Origin: Anarhynchus alexandrinus
Taxonomy: Eukaryota > Chordata > Aves > Charadriiformes > Charadriidae
Assembly (NCBI GenBank): GCA_008711295.1
Contig: VUYV01000015.1
Location: forward strand, 5,268,527-5,332,526
Direction of reading: 5' to 3'
Length of the DNA: 64,000 nt
Part shown: piece by piece, positions 37,359 to 50,839 of the stretch
Layout: each line of letters opens with the position of its first letter
How positions within the stretch are numbered: the first letter of the stretch is position 1
Notes under the pieces: model-generated
Database searches by the model: none
What the model saw: only the letters and a program-made list of their open reading frames with translations
Told to the model about the DNA's origin: nothing
Made by a program: the position numbers and the translations under genes

Positions 37359-40136
37359 TATGAAGGCTTCAGATGAAGTTTTGGTAAGAGACTTTAGTCA
37401 TTTTCAGCAGCGCGTTTTATTATTTTTGAAAGAGCCATTTATTTTTGTACTTTTAAAAGCTTTTAGGTAGACAAGCCTGGAGTCTGACTTTCCTCCTTCT
37501 GTAATTTTCCCCCGTCAGCAGTCATCCCCGCTGAAGTCAGTAAGTGTTCCCAAGATTTTCTGAGGGAAGAATCAGGCCCCTCATTTTTTGTTCTAGTATA
37601 GCCCAACCAGTAAAATTTCCTCCTGCTGCTTTAGGCCACTGTGTTTCAGTGCTATAAGGTAGCGAATGGCTGCTATAACTTTGCTGTTTACCCACCTCTA
37701 TGTTTACAAGTCTTTGGCCTTTTAGATTCTTTGAAGACAAGTATACTTGCGAAGACGATTTCTATACAGCAAGTGGTTTTCCTTTAAAACTTTAATGGTG
37801 CCATTATACCTTTTCATCTTGGTTAATTGTCAAATTCTTTTCTGTGGGATTACAGATTTCAGTGATCTCTAAGAGTACTACTCTATTTTTTTTTTTATTC
37901 TTTTTGATGAACTGATATACAATTTCACTTTTTAACCCTTCTTTTTCTTTTGTTACAGTTCCACACTGACACAGGTATTATACCTATTGCATTATATACA
38001 GCTATCAGCATACCAAAATGTATGAGATTACATCTGACATCCACTGTACGTGGAGGAATTATTCCCAGTTACTACAGCAGTCAATGAGCAAAAATGTGTT
38101 GATTAGAAAAACTTACATATATTAAAGCCCTTTGAAAGGACATTATGGATTTTAGTTTAAACATGGGATGGTGGAAAAAGCAGCTAATCAAAATAAGCTT
38201 CATAGATCACCCAGACACAGAAACAGCAAACACGAACATGGTATAATTAACTGATTGTTGCAAAGTATTTGAGCTTGACTGTGAAGATGTTTACTACCAG
38301 ACACAGGGTATGATGAAAGTCAATGGAATTCCTTTCATTTACTTGGATGAGCTTTCTGTCAAGTTCAGAATATTTACAGTGTTTGAAATTACATGATTCA
38401 GTCATAACTATAGCTGGTCAGAATATATGTCTTTGTTTCCAAATAAATTTCAAAAGCAATGTTTTTTGGTAAAAGCTGTTCATGAAAAATCCAATTTATC
38501 AAAGTACTATAAATGGAATTATTTTCACTTTTTGCTGTACAATTTTGTAAGTATCAATATTGTGAAAGGAAATGAATTGTTTTAAAAAAGTTAGTGGAAA
38601 CCACAGTTAATGCAAAAAAAATCCAACTCAAGTAGAAATATTCCAATCATGCCTGCTCATTGTAATAGGCAGCAAACTATCAAATAAACATATTAGCAGG
38701 ACATGGTCCCAGACGAACTATTAACAGCCAAGGGAACATTTGTTATAGGGTTAGATAGCTTTTAAAATGATCTCTGAGCTTTTCGCTAATTCCCTGGTCT
38801 ATACCACATAAACAGACAATGCTTCTTCCAAACCCAACTGTGTTTTTCTGGCAGTCATTCTCTACAGGTGTCCTTTGTCTTAAAACATCTGCAGTTGCAA
38901 AGGGATCCAGCCATATGCCTGTATAGGTGCATGGCTAGCAGGAGTAGTTAATGGGATTTTCAATTTGCTTTTCAACTTTTGCTTTTTTCACCTTAGGAAT
39001 CTAAATAATTGAAAGAGTATTGTGAATTACAAATCCCATCGTAACTCCTGTACACAATAATCATTTAATTATTCAAGTCTTTCTACTGTTATCATTGATG
39101 CAGTAATTGGAATTTCTTTTTCACTGTGTATGCTGATTATATTCCTAAGAGAAGGAAAATCTCTTTATTTCACACTTTTTCTGTTCTTTTCCATTATTCT
39201 TTTTTCAAATGGAAGAATAGTTTGAATCTTCCTGAAGTTTTCAGAATAGCTAACCCATATCATCCTCCAGAAGTCTAAATCTCCAGCCTATTAATCTGAA
39301 GAACAGTTATTCAGAAATGTGGCAATAGAAATGCTGTTACTGCCTGCTTTCTGAGGATCAGGGAATGCAATGTCACAGGGTGGGGTTTTTTTGCACTAAT
39401 ATGTCTCCTGCAGTTGCCAAAGGTTGTCCACACATGGTAAAGAGTGAGAATGAGCAAGATGGTATCCTCTGGGTCAGAGGACAGCAGATTGTCAATAAAT
39501 GTCGGTACTTCTCAGGAGGGTGTACTCTCTCATCTTTCCAAAGACGCATTTCCCCTTACAAGTGACTCCACAGGACATCTGGAACATGTAACAACTCCAG
39601 AGAAAAAGGTACTCAAAAAGCACATTTGCAATGTGCAATAGGTTATTCTGTGAAACAATGGGTGCATATCATACTATTGAGTTCCCTGAACTGGCATCTT
39701 AATTAGCTGTTTGCAATTACGTGTAGTCATCTCCAATTAATACAGGAGCCCTGTAACATAGTGACCATTGAAGCAAAAGTTGATTGTAAAATGAGCAAGA
39801 CATGGAAAAGGATATAAACTAGAGAGAGAAGATAACGTGCTAATCTGATTACTTTTACACGGTAATGCTAGCAACACTGTTAATGGAATGGCATGGAAGT
39901 ATCTGCCCCATGCAATGGACGCCAGAATGTATTCACAATTTTAGCACAAACCCAAGAAACAGTAGAGTTGCATCCCCATGGCCTCTGCCTGATGTAGTCA
40001 TCTCATTCGTTGCTGACATCCCAGTGTTGCACCAACTCCCTGGTTGTGCCAAATTGAATTCTTAGAGGCCTCTGCTTGGCGTTTCAGCATACAGTGTGCA
40101 TAGCCAGTGTGTTCAGGAAGCATAATTTTATAATTA
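37359..40136. other. Non-coding unique sequence, nothing recognised
   Basis: AT-rich with short frames only. The overlapping frames at 39365-39641 and 39865-40065 resemble no known protein. Confidence 0.5.
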
Positions 40137-40606
40137 TCATAGAATGATAGAATGCTTTGGGTTGGAAGGGACCTTAAAGGCCATGAAGTTCCAATCCCCC
40201 TGCCGTGGGCAGGGACTCCTCCCACTAGACCAGGTTGCTCAAATTCCCATCCAACCTGGCCTTGCACACCTCCAGGGATAGGGCAGCCACAGCTTCTCTG
40301 GGCAGCCTGTTCCAGTGTCTCACCACCCTCACAGTAAAGAATTTCTTCCTAATATCTAATCTAAATCTCCCCTCTTTCTGTTTAAAACCGGTACCCTGTA
40401 TCTTATTGCTACATTCTCTGAGAAAGAGTCCTTCCCCATCTTTCTTGTAGGTCCCCCTTTAGGTACTGGAAGGGGCTATAGGTTCTTCCCAGAGCCTTCT
40501 CTTCTCCAGGCTGAACAACCCCAACTCTCTCAGCCTGTCTTCATAAGAGAGGTGCTCCAGCGCTCGGATCAGCTTCATGACCTTCCTCTGTACTCGTTCC
40601 AAGAGT
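40137..40606 (-). mobile_element. CR1 LINE, 5'-truncated copy
   Basis: It starts ATCATAGAATGATAGAATGC, continues through GGTTGGAAGGGACCTTAAAG, a short 3'-UTR and the ORF2 C-terminus, and breaks off at about 40606 near the DLLE block. The ORF2 remnant is frameshifted (several short antisense frames instead of one). Its wording (GACCTTAAAGGCC, GGGCAGCCACAGC) is close to the 3' end of the 43681-47138 copy and differs from the 36870/50840 pair, so at least two CR1 subfamilies are present. Confidence 0.96.
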
Positions 40607-43600
40607 GGCCATGAGAAGCTGATAGTCTTAAGACTGTGTAACTGAACATGAGTATTTTTTTAAAAATGAGTTATTTTGCAAGAAATATTAACTTTATGAG
40701 CTGATTGGGGGAGGGAGGAAAGAAAGTCTTTCAAATTAAAGCCTATCTGTATCTTTGATTGATAAGAAATGAAATTATACTTGACATTTAAAAATAGACA
40801 CTATCCAACTGAGGGCTGAATATATTAAAAACACTTAAAACATCATGAGATTCTATTCATTTTTGAAAATTAAAACCTTAGTGAAAGAATGAAGAAATCT
40901 CTTTGCCAGAAATATATGACATGGTCTCAATCTCCCAGTGGTCTTGGAGGAAGACCCTTCTTGTGCAAATTATGAGTACACAAACAAAACCTTCTAGAGA
41001 TTTATATCATTAAATCTGGCATGGGAGTAATAAGAATAATGAGATAACCTGGCCTGGATACTGGCACATACCCTTTCCCAGTAGCAAATTTAATTATGAC
41101 TCTACACAGCTGCTCTTTCTGTAAGTTTTTTGAATTCTCAAATTTTGTATTTTTGACCATAGTTGTTTCAGGTTTATCAGACTTTCCTAACCTTTCCTAA
41201 AGCTTGGGAACTGTTGATAAAAACTCGTGAGACTAAGGTGAACCTTAAATACAGGTTTTCTGTTTCCCACGTCTGGGTATTCCCAACAATGCTCTATACA
41301 GAAAATGAACACCAACCTAATCAGTTATAAAAATTCAGTTTAAAAAAAAAAACTAACAGCAACAAAAAAAATAAGTATTGTAACTGTAAACTAATTGTTC
41401 ATTGTGGAATGAAAGCAGTTAGAGAAGATTGCAAAATTAAGAACCTGAAACAATCAGAAGGAGGAAAAATCCCTCTTAATTTCTCAGGTGATTTGAGCAG
41501 AAAACTCAATTCTGCTGGAGCATGGTTAGTGTTGGAGATGAGTTATTATTTCCTTTTCAAGTTGAAATGTGAAGAACACAACATGAAAGAAAGAACATAA
41601 AGTGAGGCCAGATGCTGTACTACAGCATTCTCTGTCCAGGAAAAACTGATGGTAACAAATTATAAATCAACATAACCCCACTCCCATCTCTGAATTATTG
41701 AGCACAAAACTAAAACCTTCGAGAGGCTTATACAATCTATCACTTGCTAAAATTCCATTAGAAAATTAGCTTATGATATGTAATGATCTTCCCTATACAT
41801 TTTAATTTCTTTTAACTGTTTAAATAGAACTTGAGTAATAACTTCTTAATGTTCACCACAGAAGGTAACTAAATCTTTAATGGACTCCTGGTGCAACCAG
41901 CTTAATATTGCAACTTAATTGAGTTTTATGCAAAAAAGAAAAAGAAAGGAAACAAAAAAAAAAACCCACTTTCCTTCTTTAATATGTAAAATAGTTACTA
42001 TATTTTTTTTCTTAAATGGAAAAAAATTTCAAAGTCACTGTGTTTTCTACCTCTCCAAATATCGTAGCTTTAGTCAATCCATTTTGAGAATTTCTCTCTC
42101 AAAATATTTTGCTTTCTTTTATATACTAATTGAAGTCAGACTATTATTCTTCAAGTGTATAGAACTTCTCCCTTGTATCTTTTCCATAAGCACAGACACC
42201 ATGTTTGTTATCATTTGGTCTGCCAGTAAACATTCATTTTAAGATCTTTACTAAAATCCCCTTTGAACCATCTTTGATTTCATTCCAAATACTAGGATGC
42301 ACGTTGTGCAATCCTTCTGATTTAAGGGTGTGTTAAAATTTAATTCTAACCGTGCCTATGGCAACTTTCACTTCCACTCCATCAACTCCTGCACACTCTT
42401 GTCATTGCTCATTTTCAACACATTCTCCTTTAAAACATAAACAAGGTATTAGTTTAAATTTAGGGCCACAGTTCAGCAACGTATCGTGTCAGTCACAGCC
42501 TATCTGAACGACTGATCCCACTTCGTCCTTTCACATTCTCTTGTCATTTATCTTGGATTAGTACTTTTTTACTGTTTACTTTGATTTCTTTCTTTTTTTT
42601 AAAAACTAACAAAATAGGGCTTTGGGCAGTTCTGCTTCTATCTATTTCCTTCTTGGTCCCTTATCCCTGACTTCAGAACAGTTTTTCATTTCTGAATTAG
42701 TTTTTAAGTAGTAACACTTCCCTTTCCTTCCCAGCCCAATGCCTCTGTCAGTCCTTTTGGAACCTGAAGAAATCCCAAGCTCTCCCCATGTCTTTTAGCC
42801 AGCTGGGTTTGTTGTTTAGCTCTCTCACTGTTGAGGTTGTTCTGAGAAACCTGGTAAATTCACGTCAGGTGGCAAAGCCTTGGAGAGACAGTACAGATGC
42901 CGAAGCATCATGCTTATCTAGCCCTTCAGTGATGAAGGCATGCGCATCATTTCTTAACACGCACCCAACTAAACTTTCAAGAATAACTCTAGCTATAGCT
43001 AAATCCTAAGGGTGTCTATTCAAGACTTAAGTGATGACCACTGAGTGTACAGCATAAGAGTTGCCTTTCAAAGCTTCACAGCCCATGTCATATACTATAT
43101 TTAAAAGATCAGACTATGTGTTAAAAAGACTGTGTGATTTCTGATGGGCCGTGCGCAGTGTTCATTGGGGAAATCACGGATAGGATTTTATAGCTGAAAC
43201 TCATCTTCCCACTTCATGCTTATGATGCAGTAAACTTCGGCATGAAGTCATCAAACACAATGCTCTGATGGGTATGTGTCTTTCTTGGATTACATTAGAC
43301 CTGGATCCTAGCACATGACACCACCTTGTCAGAGATACTCACAATCTCTGATATTATACCCAAGGTGTTTAATGACCCAGATTTATAATATCTGAAATGT
43401 TATCTGAAGTGCCTGAATAAGGACTACGGATGATGACTTTACTTCTCAAATGCAATAATGATTTTTAAACCACTATTAAGCAACTTTCCAGCAACAACAA
43501 AGCTTTGTTCAAAGCTTTCTTAAAACCAATTCTAGGAATAACTTTTTTTAAGGATCTAACACTGAAATCTCATGTTTCATTCTAAGATCAAGATTATTTT

Positions 43601-43680
43601 TCTGTAAACTACTTTTTCTAATTACTTTTTCTTTAAACTATTCTTTCTATTTTTCTGCTTTTTCTGTACTCTCTTGAGAG
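40607..43680. other. Non-coding unique sequence, nothing recognised
   Basis: AT-rich, with A-runs at 41341 and 41953. Frames at 41919-42242 and 42788-43009 match nothing I recognise. Confidence 0.5.
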
Positions 43681-44130
43681 GTGTGCTCCTTACCAGGGGC
43701 TTGTATCAGGGATGTCACTGAGAGACTACCAAGCCTTGGACAGTCCACTGACTATTATCCACTGCTGCTGTTTCACGTGGGCACCAGTGATACCACCAGG
43801 AGCATTCTGAGGAGTATCAAGAAGGATTACAGAGCCCTGGGAGTGGTGGTGAATGACTCTGGAGCGCAGGTAGTTTTCAGGTAGTTTTTTCATCAATCCC
43901 TCTGGTCAAAGGGAAGGGAGTTGATAGGGCCAAATGAATTTAGCAAATCAACAAATGGTTACAGGACTGATGCCACAGCCAGGGGTTTGGTTACTTAGAC
44001 CATGGGACTCACTTTGAGAAACCAGGTCTACTGAGGGCTGATGGGGTCCATCTGTCAGAGAAGAGGAAGAACATCTTCTGTCATAGGCTTGCCAAGCTGG
44101 TGAAGAGGGTTCTGGGGGACTTGCCAGCAG
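43681..44130 (+). pseudogene. CR1 ORF1 remnant, SGNH-type esterase domain
   Basis: CR1 ORF1 proteins carry an esterase (SGNH hydrolase-like) domain. Here the first open part (43681-43884) reads SLPGACIRDVTERLPSLGQS and then LLLFHVGTSDTTRS. GTSD sits where block III of this family normally has GTND, so the oxyanion-hole Asn is Ser. After a stop at 43882 the match resumes in the frame starting at 43998 with DHGTHFEKPGLLRADGVHLS, where DGVHL is the block V motif carrying the catalytic Asp and His. The N-terminal part of ORF1, with the block I serine, is missing through 5' truncation. Confidence 0.85.
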
Positions 44131-44235
44131 GAGGGGAACCTCAATCCATCCCATTCCTACCAGTTCAATGGCATTGCTGGCAATAGATGCCCAGAGCCTG
44201 GAGAAGGATCACAGGTTAGCAGGAGGGCACCTGAA

Positions 44236-47041
44236 GTGCAGCACAAAAGAATTCCAGGCACTCCAGCTGGTAACTTAGCTTCATTGGGGGCCCAACTTAA
44301 GTGCCTCTATGCAAATGTACATAGCATGGGGAGCAAACAAGAGGAGTTAGAGACACGTGCATGCCTTCAGGGCTATGATCTTACTGACATCATGGAGATG
44401 TGGTGGGATGGCTCCTATGATGGGAGTGTTGGAATGGAAGGCTACAGGCTTTTTAGGAAAGACAGGCAGGGGAAACGAGGAGGGGGTGTCTCACCTGGTC
44501 AGTGACCAGCTGGACTGCATCGAGTTCTACCTGGGGATGGATGAGAAGCTAATCAAGAGTGTATGGGTCAGGATTAAAGGGAGGGCAGGGACAGGTGACA
44601 TTGTAGTGGGGGTCTGCTACAGGCCACTCGACCAAGAAGACCAAGTGGATGAGGCCCTCTCTAGACAGATAGGAGGAGCTTCATATTCACAAGCCCTGGT
44701 CCTCATGGGGGACTTCAACCACCCAGATATCTGTTGGAGGGATAACAGAGCAGGGCATAAGCAACCCAGGAGGTTTCTGGAATGCATTAATGATAACTTC
44801 CTTCTCCAAGTGACAGAGGAGTCAATGAGGAGAGGTGCTATGCTGGACTTTGTTCTCACCAACAAGGATGGACTGGTGGGGGATGTGAAGGTCAAGGGAA
44901 GCCTTAGCCGCAGTGATGGTGGAGTTCAAGATCCTTACGGCAGCAAGGTGGGCACACAGCAAGCTCACTACCCTGAACTTCAGGAGAGCAGACTTTGACA
45001 TCTTCTGGGATTTGCTTGGCAGAGTACCATGGCAAAAAGCCCTAGAGGGAAGAAGGGCTCAAGAAAGCTGGTTAATATTCAAGAATCACCTCCTCCAAGC
45101 TTAGGAGTGATGCATCCCAACAAAGAGTAAGTCAGGCAAAATTGCCAGGAGGCCTGCATGGATGAACAAGAACCTCCTGGAAAAGCTTAAACAGAAAAGG
45201 GAAGGCTACAGAGGGTGGAAGCAAAGGCAAGCAGCCTGGGAGGAATACAGAGAAACTGTTCGAGGAGCCAGAGATCAGGTTAGGAAAGCTAAAACCCTGA
45301 CAGAATTCAATCTGGCCAGTTACATCAAGGGCAACAAGAAAAGGTTCTACAGGTATGTCAGTGATAAAAGGAAGACTAGGGAAAATGTGGACCCTCTCTG
45401 GAAGGAAACGGGAGACCTGGTTACTGAGGATATGGACAAGGCTGAGGTACTCAATAACTTTTTTGCCTCAGTCTTCACCAGCAGTAGCTCTAGCCACACC
45501 GACCAAGTCACAGAAGGCAAAGGTGGGGACTGTGGGAATGAAGAACTGCCCACTGCAGGAGAAGATCAGGTTGAAGACCATCTAAGAAATCTGAAAGCGC
45601 ACAAGTCCATGGAACCTGATGAGGTGCATCCAGGGTTTGCATCCACAGATGAAGTTGCTAAGCTACTATCCATTGTTTTTGAGAAGTTGTGTCAGTCTGG
45701 TGAATTTCCCATTGAATGGAAAAGGGGACACGTAACCCCCATTTTTAAAAAGGGAAAAAAGGAAGACCCAGGGAATTACAGGCTGGTCAGTCTCACCTCT
45801 GTGCCTGGCAAGATCATGGAACAGATCCTCCTGGAAACTACATTAAGGTACATGGAAAATAAGGACGTAATTGATAACATCCAGTATTGCTTCACTAAGG
45901 GCAAATAGTGTCCAAAAAATTTGGTGGCCTTCTATGATGGGGTTACAGTGTTGGTGGACAAGGGAAAACCAACTGACATGGACTCGTGCAAAGCATTTGA
46001 CAGTGTCCTGCATGACATCCTTGTCTAAACTGGAGAGCCTTGGATTTGACAGATGGACCACTCAGTAGATAAGGAATTGGCTGGATAGTCACACTCAAAG
46101 TGTTGCAGTCAATGGCTCAATGTCCAAGTGGTGACCAGTGATGAGTGGCATTCCTCAGAGATCAGTACTGGGACTGGCATTCTTTAATATCTTTGTCGGC
46201 GATGTGGACAGCGGGATTTAGTGCACCCTCAGCAAGTTTGCCTATGACACCAAGCTGTATGCAATGGTTGACACACTGGAGGGAAGGGATGCCATCCAGA
46301 GGGACCTGAACAGGCTGGAGAGGTGGGCCTGTGCAAACCTCATGCAGTTCAACAAGGACAAGCGCAAGGTCCTACACATGGATCGGGGCAATCTCAATTA
46401 TCAATAGAGGCTGGGGAGATGAAGGGATTGAGAACAGCCCTGCCAAGAAGGACTCGGGGGTGTTGATTGACGAGAAGCTCAACATGACCCAGCAGTGACC
46501 CTTCGCAGCCCAGAAGGCCAACTGTATCCTGCGTTGCATCAAAAGAAGCGTAGCCAGAAGGTCAAGGGAAGTGATTCTGCGCCTCTACTATAGTCTGGTG
46601 AGGTCCTACCTGGAGTACTGTATCCAGCTCTGGAGCCCCCAACATAAGAAGGATATGGACCTGTTGGAGTGAGTCAAGAGGAGGCCAACGAAGATGATCA
46701 GAGGGCTGGAACACTGCAGCTATGAGGACAGGCTGAGAGAGTTGGGGTTGTTCAGCCTGGAGAAGACAAGGCTCTGGGAAGAACTTATAGGCCCTTCCAG
46801 TACCTAAAAGGGGCCTACAGGAAAGCTGGGGAAGGACTCTCTATCAGGGAGTGTAGTGATACCATGAGGGGTAAACAGTTTTAAAGTGAAAGAGGGGAGA
46901 TCTAGATTAGATATTAGGAAGAAATTCTTTACTGTGAGGGTGGTGAGACACAGGAACAGGTTTACCAGGGAAGCTGTGGCTGCCCCATCCCTGGAGGTCT
47001 TCAAGGCCAGGTTGGATGGGAATTTGAGCAACCTGGTCTAG
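44236..47041 (+). pseudogene. CR1 ORF2 remnant: endonuclease plus reverse transcriptase
   Basis: Order seen: endonuclease start CLYANVHSM (about 44297), EMWWDGSYD, then after a frameshift near 44490 VVGVCYRP, LVLMGDFNHPDICW and MLDFVLTNK. A net 8-base deletion near 44911 removes the histidine of the endonuclease SDH motif and shifts frame. The N-terminal reverse transcriptase is open at 45162-45908 ([20 protein letters not shown]). A stop follows at TAG 45906, then [16 protein letters not shown] and further breaks. At 46207-46248 the palm reads [17 protein letters not shown]: a TAG at 46219-46221 and Tyr replacing the first catalytic Asp of FADD at 46243-46245. The C-terminus ends NLV-TAG at 47039-47041. 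Clearly inactive. Confidence 0.93.
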
Positions 47042-47138
47042 TGGGAGGTGTCCCTGCCAAGGGCAGGGGTGTTGGAACTCGATGACCTTTAAAGTCCCTT
47101 CCAACACAGACCATTCTGTGATTCTATGATTCTATGAA

Positions 47139-49189
47139 ATATACTGCAGAATGTATTTAAAAAATTAAATAAACCAAAACACTGTCAGAACAAAACATGT
47201 AGCTGATCATATATGACTCATCCTATGCTAAGAATGGGCCAAATGTGACCGATGGTGAATATTTTGCTTATTGTACTACAGGAAACCACTCAGACAATAC
47301 ATCAGTAAAAGTCATATAAATATGTACTTGGAAAGGGGTGAAATTAAATAAATTAATAAATTAAATACATAAATTATTATGGAATAACCCATTTCCTGTA
47401 ATTATTGAAGACTGTGTGTATATCTTCAGATTCTTAAAATATTTATTCTGCAGCTCATTCCAAAGCCATTCCAGAATATATCTTGGTAGTAGATCAAACC
47501 TTGTGACCATTTTGCCCATATGAAAACTGTGAGATTTTTAGATATTCTTCTGAATTAAGCAAAAAAACAACCTGAATACAGATCATCCATATTTCATATG
47601 GTGATTCTACGAGGACTATCAGCAATACAGGGGATGAGTGGGAAGTGGATACAACACTGATATCTTCATAGCTTTAACTTTTTTGGAAGTGCTGTAAAAC
47701 AGAGTTTTCACTTAGGTCAGAATATCTCATTTGATGTACACTTTTGGTTGGATTTAATCTTTAAAAAATGCATTAGAATGAGGTCATTCTAAATAATTTA
47801 TGCATCTTCAGTTTGGACACTGAATAAAGAAGCATAATTATTATTTGCACAACTACATGACAAATGGTTCAGGGAAGAGCAGACTCTGTTCCTTGGAATG
47901 GAGGTTTTCACTGGATAAAATCTTCTAATTAGAAGTCCATGCAAACATCAGACAGTTCAAGGGTCATTTTAAATATTAACAGAAAAACCTAATGTTTTTT
48001 TCTGCTTGACCCACAAGACTTCCTAGTTCTTTTATAGAACTTCCTTACTGTGGTTACTGTCATTCCCAAATGTTAGACTTGATATAAGTATGCACTGTTA
48101 TTATTACTATTATCCACATCTGTGGAACTTTTCCTGAAAACTAGTTATGTCTCCAGATGGTGACTGAGTCTGCAAGAAAGTTCTGTAGTAACTGTATTCA
48201 ATTAGTGAATAACATTTTCATCACTGTCCTTCTTAAACCACAGGTGCACGCGGTAGGAAATTAGCCACAAAGGATTTCCACTTTACCATGTTATTATTTC
48301 TGATCCTATTTAACAGATTGTTTCTGTGTACCATTCAGAGTCTCCCTAATTTATCTCTGTCTATTATGGATGCTCTTGATTAAACACCTATTGTGCTGTG
48401 TTCTCTCAATTGCTTTGTTTAAACACGCCACACACACCATCCAAAAATACAAACACAAAACCCCACGAGGAATAGTACAGCACTTTCTACCTGTAGTTTC
48501 TGACAGATGGACTGCTGTGAGTTTCATTTTCACTGGGATTTTACCTGGGCATACCCTAGCTTTTAAGAATAGTTAAGATAGATGAGACTTTTCAACTGCT
48601 ATAAACCATAATAATCTTACATCTGAGCTAGTCAACTTGACTCCATTTTCTCTTTATCAGTGAAAAGAAATCAGCATTCTCACATATGGTTCATTCAGAG
48701 ATCCTCTTTAGGATGCCACTCATCCTTCTGTAGAGCTCTGTGTTTTAGATTTCCAAAGCTAGGAGAGATGAGTCTTGACCCTAATGATGTTAATGGAGGT
48801 GAATTTAAGATCTGACCCAGTGAGCATAATATAGGAGACATGTCTGCTTAGGCAAACCTCAGCTTCCTTTTGTATGCCAGCCACATGCATGTAGTGATGG
48901 AAGAATGAACATTCACTTGGAATCTAAATACAGTTGTTAACAGAACAGAACATGGTGTCATATAAATGAAACTATACAACTCCCAGACAATAGTTTTTGT
49001 CTAGCTATCTTGCAGCTAAGCAAAGTGAGATATGTTTCTTTGAAACCACGCAGTTAGACATGTCCTGCTAATTTGCTAGCATTCAAAGAAGAGCAGGAGA
49101 ATCCTTGCTAATAATAATTTAATAAATGGTAGAAACCTTATTGCTTAATGCATACATACATAACTACCTTGCTTTAACTTTTGTCAGCA
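47139..49189. other. Non-coding unique sequence, nothing recognised
   Basis: AT-rich, with AAATTAAATAAATTAATAAA-like words at 47340-47375. No gene or repeat family recognised. Confidence 0.5.
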
Positions 49190-49313
49190 CTGGTCAGACA
49201 GTTGGACTAAATGATCATTCTAGGTCTCTTCCAACTGAAAATATTCTATTCTATTCTATTCTATTCTATTCTATTCTATTCTATTCTATTCTATTCTATT
49301 CTATTCTATTCTA
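49190..49313 (+). mobile_element. CR1 LINE 3'-end fragment with expanded pentamer tail
   Basis: GTTGGACTAAATGATCATTC and TAGGTCTCTTCCAACTG are the CR1 3'-UTR end in forward orientation. The usual 8-base ATTCTATG tail is replaced by a long ATTCT pentamer array at 49243-49313. The element is severely 5'-truncated. The wording (GGTCTCTTCCAAC) suggests an older subfamily than its neighbours. Confidence 0.85.
49243..49313. repeat. ATTCT pentanucleotide microsatellite
   Basis: About fourteen near-perfect ATTCT units, grown directly out of the CR1 tail. ATTCT repeats are DNA-unwinding elements in other genomes; whether that applies here is unknown. Confidence 0.97.
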
Positions 49314-50839
49314 CCTTTCTCTAGCTGATTACAACCTTACAGATTATCACTTCTATAGAACATATATAAGACAGAGGTTAGGGGAAGAGAGGAGAAGACC
49401 ATATAACAGACTCATACCCAGACCTGTCTTGTTGAAAACCTGAAGGTCTTCTGTGTCTGTAATAAAACCACATTGCTTTATTACCAATTTCCTGATGGAA
49501 GGTCTATAATATTAATTTCATTAAACAGAATTGAATTTTACATGAGAAACTACTACTTTTGCTGGGGTGAAAAGCCCTTGATCTGCAATATATATAGACT
49601 GTGGAAATTTCTTTATACTTTTCTTCCTTTGTTTTCTTTCTTAAATTATATGAAAAGTGACTCTGCTTCTAGAAAAAAGCCTATATTCCTCTAAGCCTAT
49701 ATTAAACAGGATGTACCTACAAGTCTAAAACTCTCTCTTCTGAGGTAATTAAAAAGCAATGGAATTGTGTAGCCAGTGTTATTAGTTATTAATCCAGATC
49801 TGGTTCTAAATTCCATTTGTACTGTCTTAAAAAAGAACAGAATCTACATATAATTGAGCAAGAGACACATAGATCTCAATAACTGTCTTTAAAATATGAG
49901 TATCGATGCTGTCTGCATTGTGTTAATCAACAAGACAGAACTGTGAAGGAAATTTGGAAAGAAAAAGAGGAAAAGATCCCTTCTGAATGTTTCTTCATAG
50001 GTCCAGAAAAATTACACTATCACTCTCACAGTATATGATACAGAATGAAAATAAAATCATCACTACATACAAGAGAAGTTACTGGTTCTTTTCAAAGATT
50101 TTCATTCAGACATAGGTATTAATTGCCATTAAAAAGGGAAACAATCAAAACATTACAAATGTGCGAAGTATAACCATAAAATAAAAGTATTTTCCACAAC
50201 CCTACTTAGTATTCCACCCAGTGCCCCAACACACACAATCTAGATGACATATTATAGTTTTAACATAATGACTTAGATCATTCCTGTTCTAGTGTATTAA
50301 ATGCATTTGAAAACAGAAGAGAGAAAGATGATCTGATCTCAGATCCCTAAGATCCTTTTCTGAGCTTCACTAACCTTTAAAAAACCCAACTGCAATCTTG
50401 CTGGTTACAAAATGCTCTGAGAAGTTTCTTCACCCACATCGCCAGCTGTTAGAAATCTTCATGAATTGAATGCAGATATACTAAGATGCTAAGAAGATCT
50501 ACTACTTATGTTAGACTTTTCCAAGAGCTGGAGAACTTAAAAAACTGAAAAGAACATTAGGATTGTTATGTTTCTCTTTGGAATCTGGTTTTACCTGTAA
50601 CTTACCCATAACTTGTTGTTACAAGGTTTCCTCTTAGATAAGTTCACATATGAAATAGCCTCATCTCCATAGACTTGCCTCATGGTCTCTGGATTGTGGC
50701 TGATGCTGGTCACTGTCATCCAAAATTGGTGGCTCTTGTTCCTGGTTTATTTTTCTTGGATTTGCCTCTTCACCACAGACTCATCTGAGGATCTGGACTC
50801 TCAGTCAGCCCTGGTTCCCATCTCTGGATATGCTTTGCT
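49314..50839. other. Non-coding sequence; GC-richer just before the next CR1
   Basis: Mostly AT-rich unique DNA. From about 50673 the sequence becomes GC-richer and continues so after the CR1 insertion (51324-51480), as if the CR1 landed inside an older element or exon-like patch. I cannot name that sequence. Confidence 0.4.

Larger units (their letters stand above)
43681..47138 (+). mobile_element. CR1 LINE, 3.46-kb copy with ORF1 and ORF2 remnants
   Basis: The longest mobile element in the window. From 5' to 3' it holds the esterase part of ORF1, a short spacer, the ORF2 endonuclease, the reverse transcriptase, the C-terminal domain, a short 3'-UTR (GTTGGAACTCGATGACCTTT) and the tail GATTCTATGATTCTATG ending at about 47138. 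It is 5'-truncated inside ORF1; intact CR1 elements are about 4.5 kb. CR1 moves by target-primed reverse transcription and typically leaves such truncations. Many stops and frameshifts show it has been dead for some time. No target-site duplication is evident. Confidence 0.97.

Noticed and set aside
44236..45908. Large open frames that could be mistaken for a host gene
   Set aside because: Motif order (endonuclease then reverse transcriptase) and the CR1 tail show that it is a dead retrotransposon.
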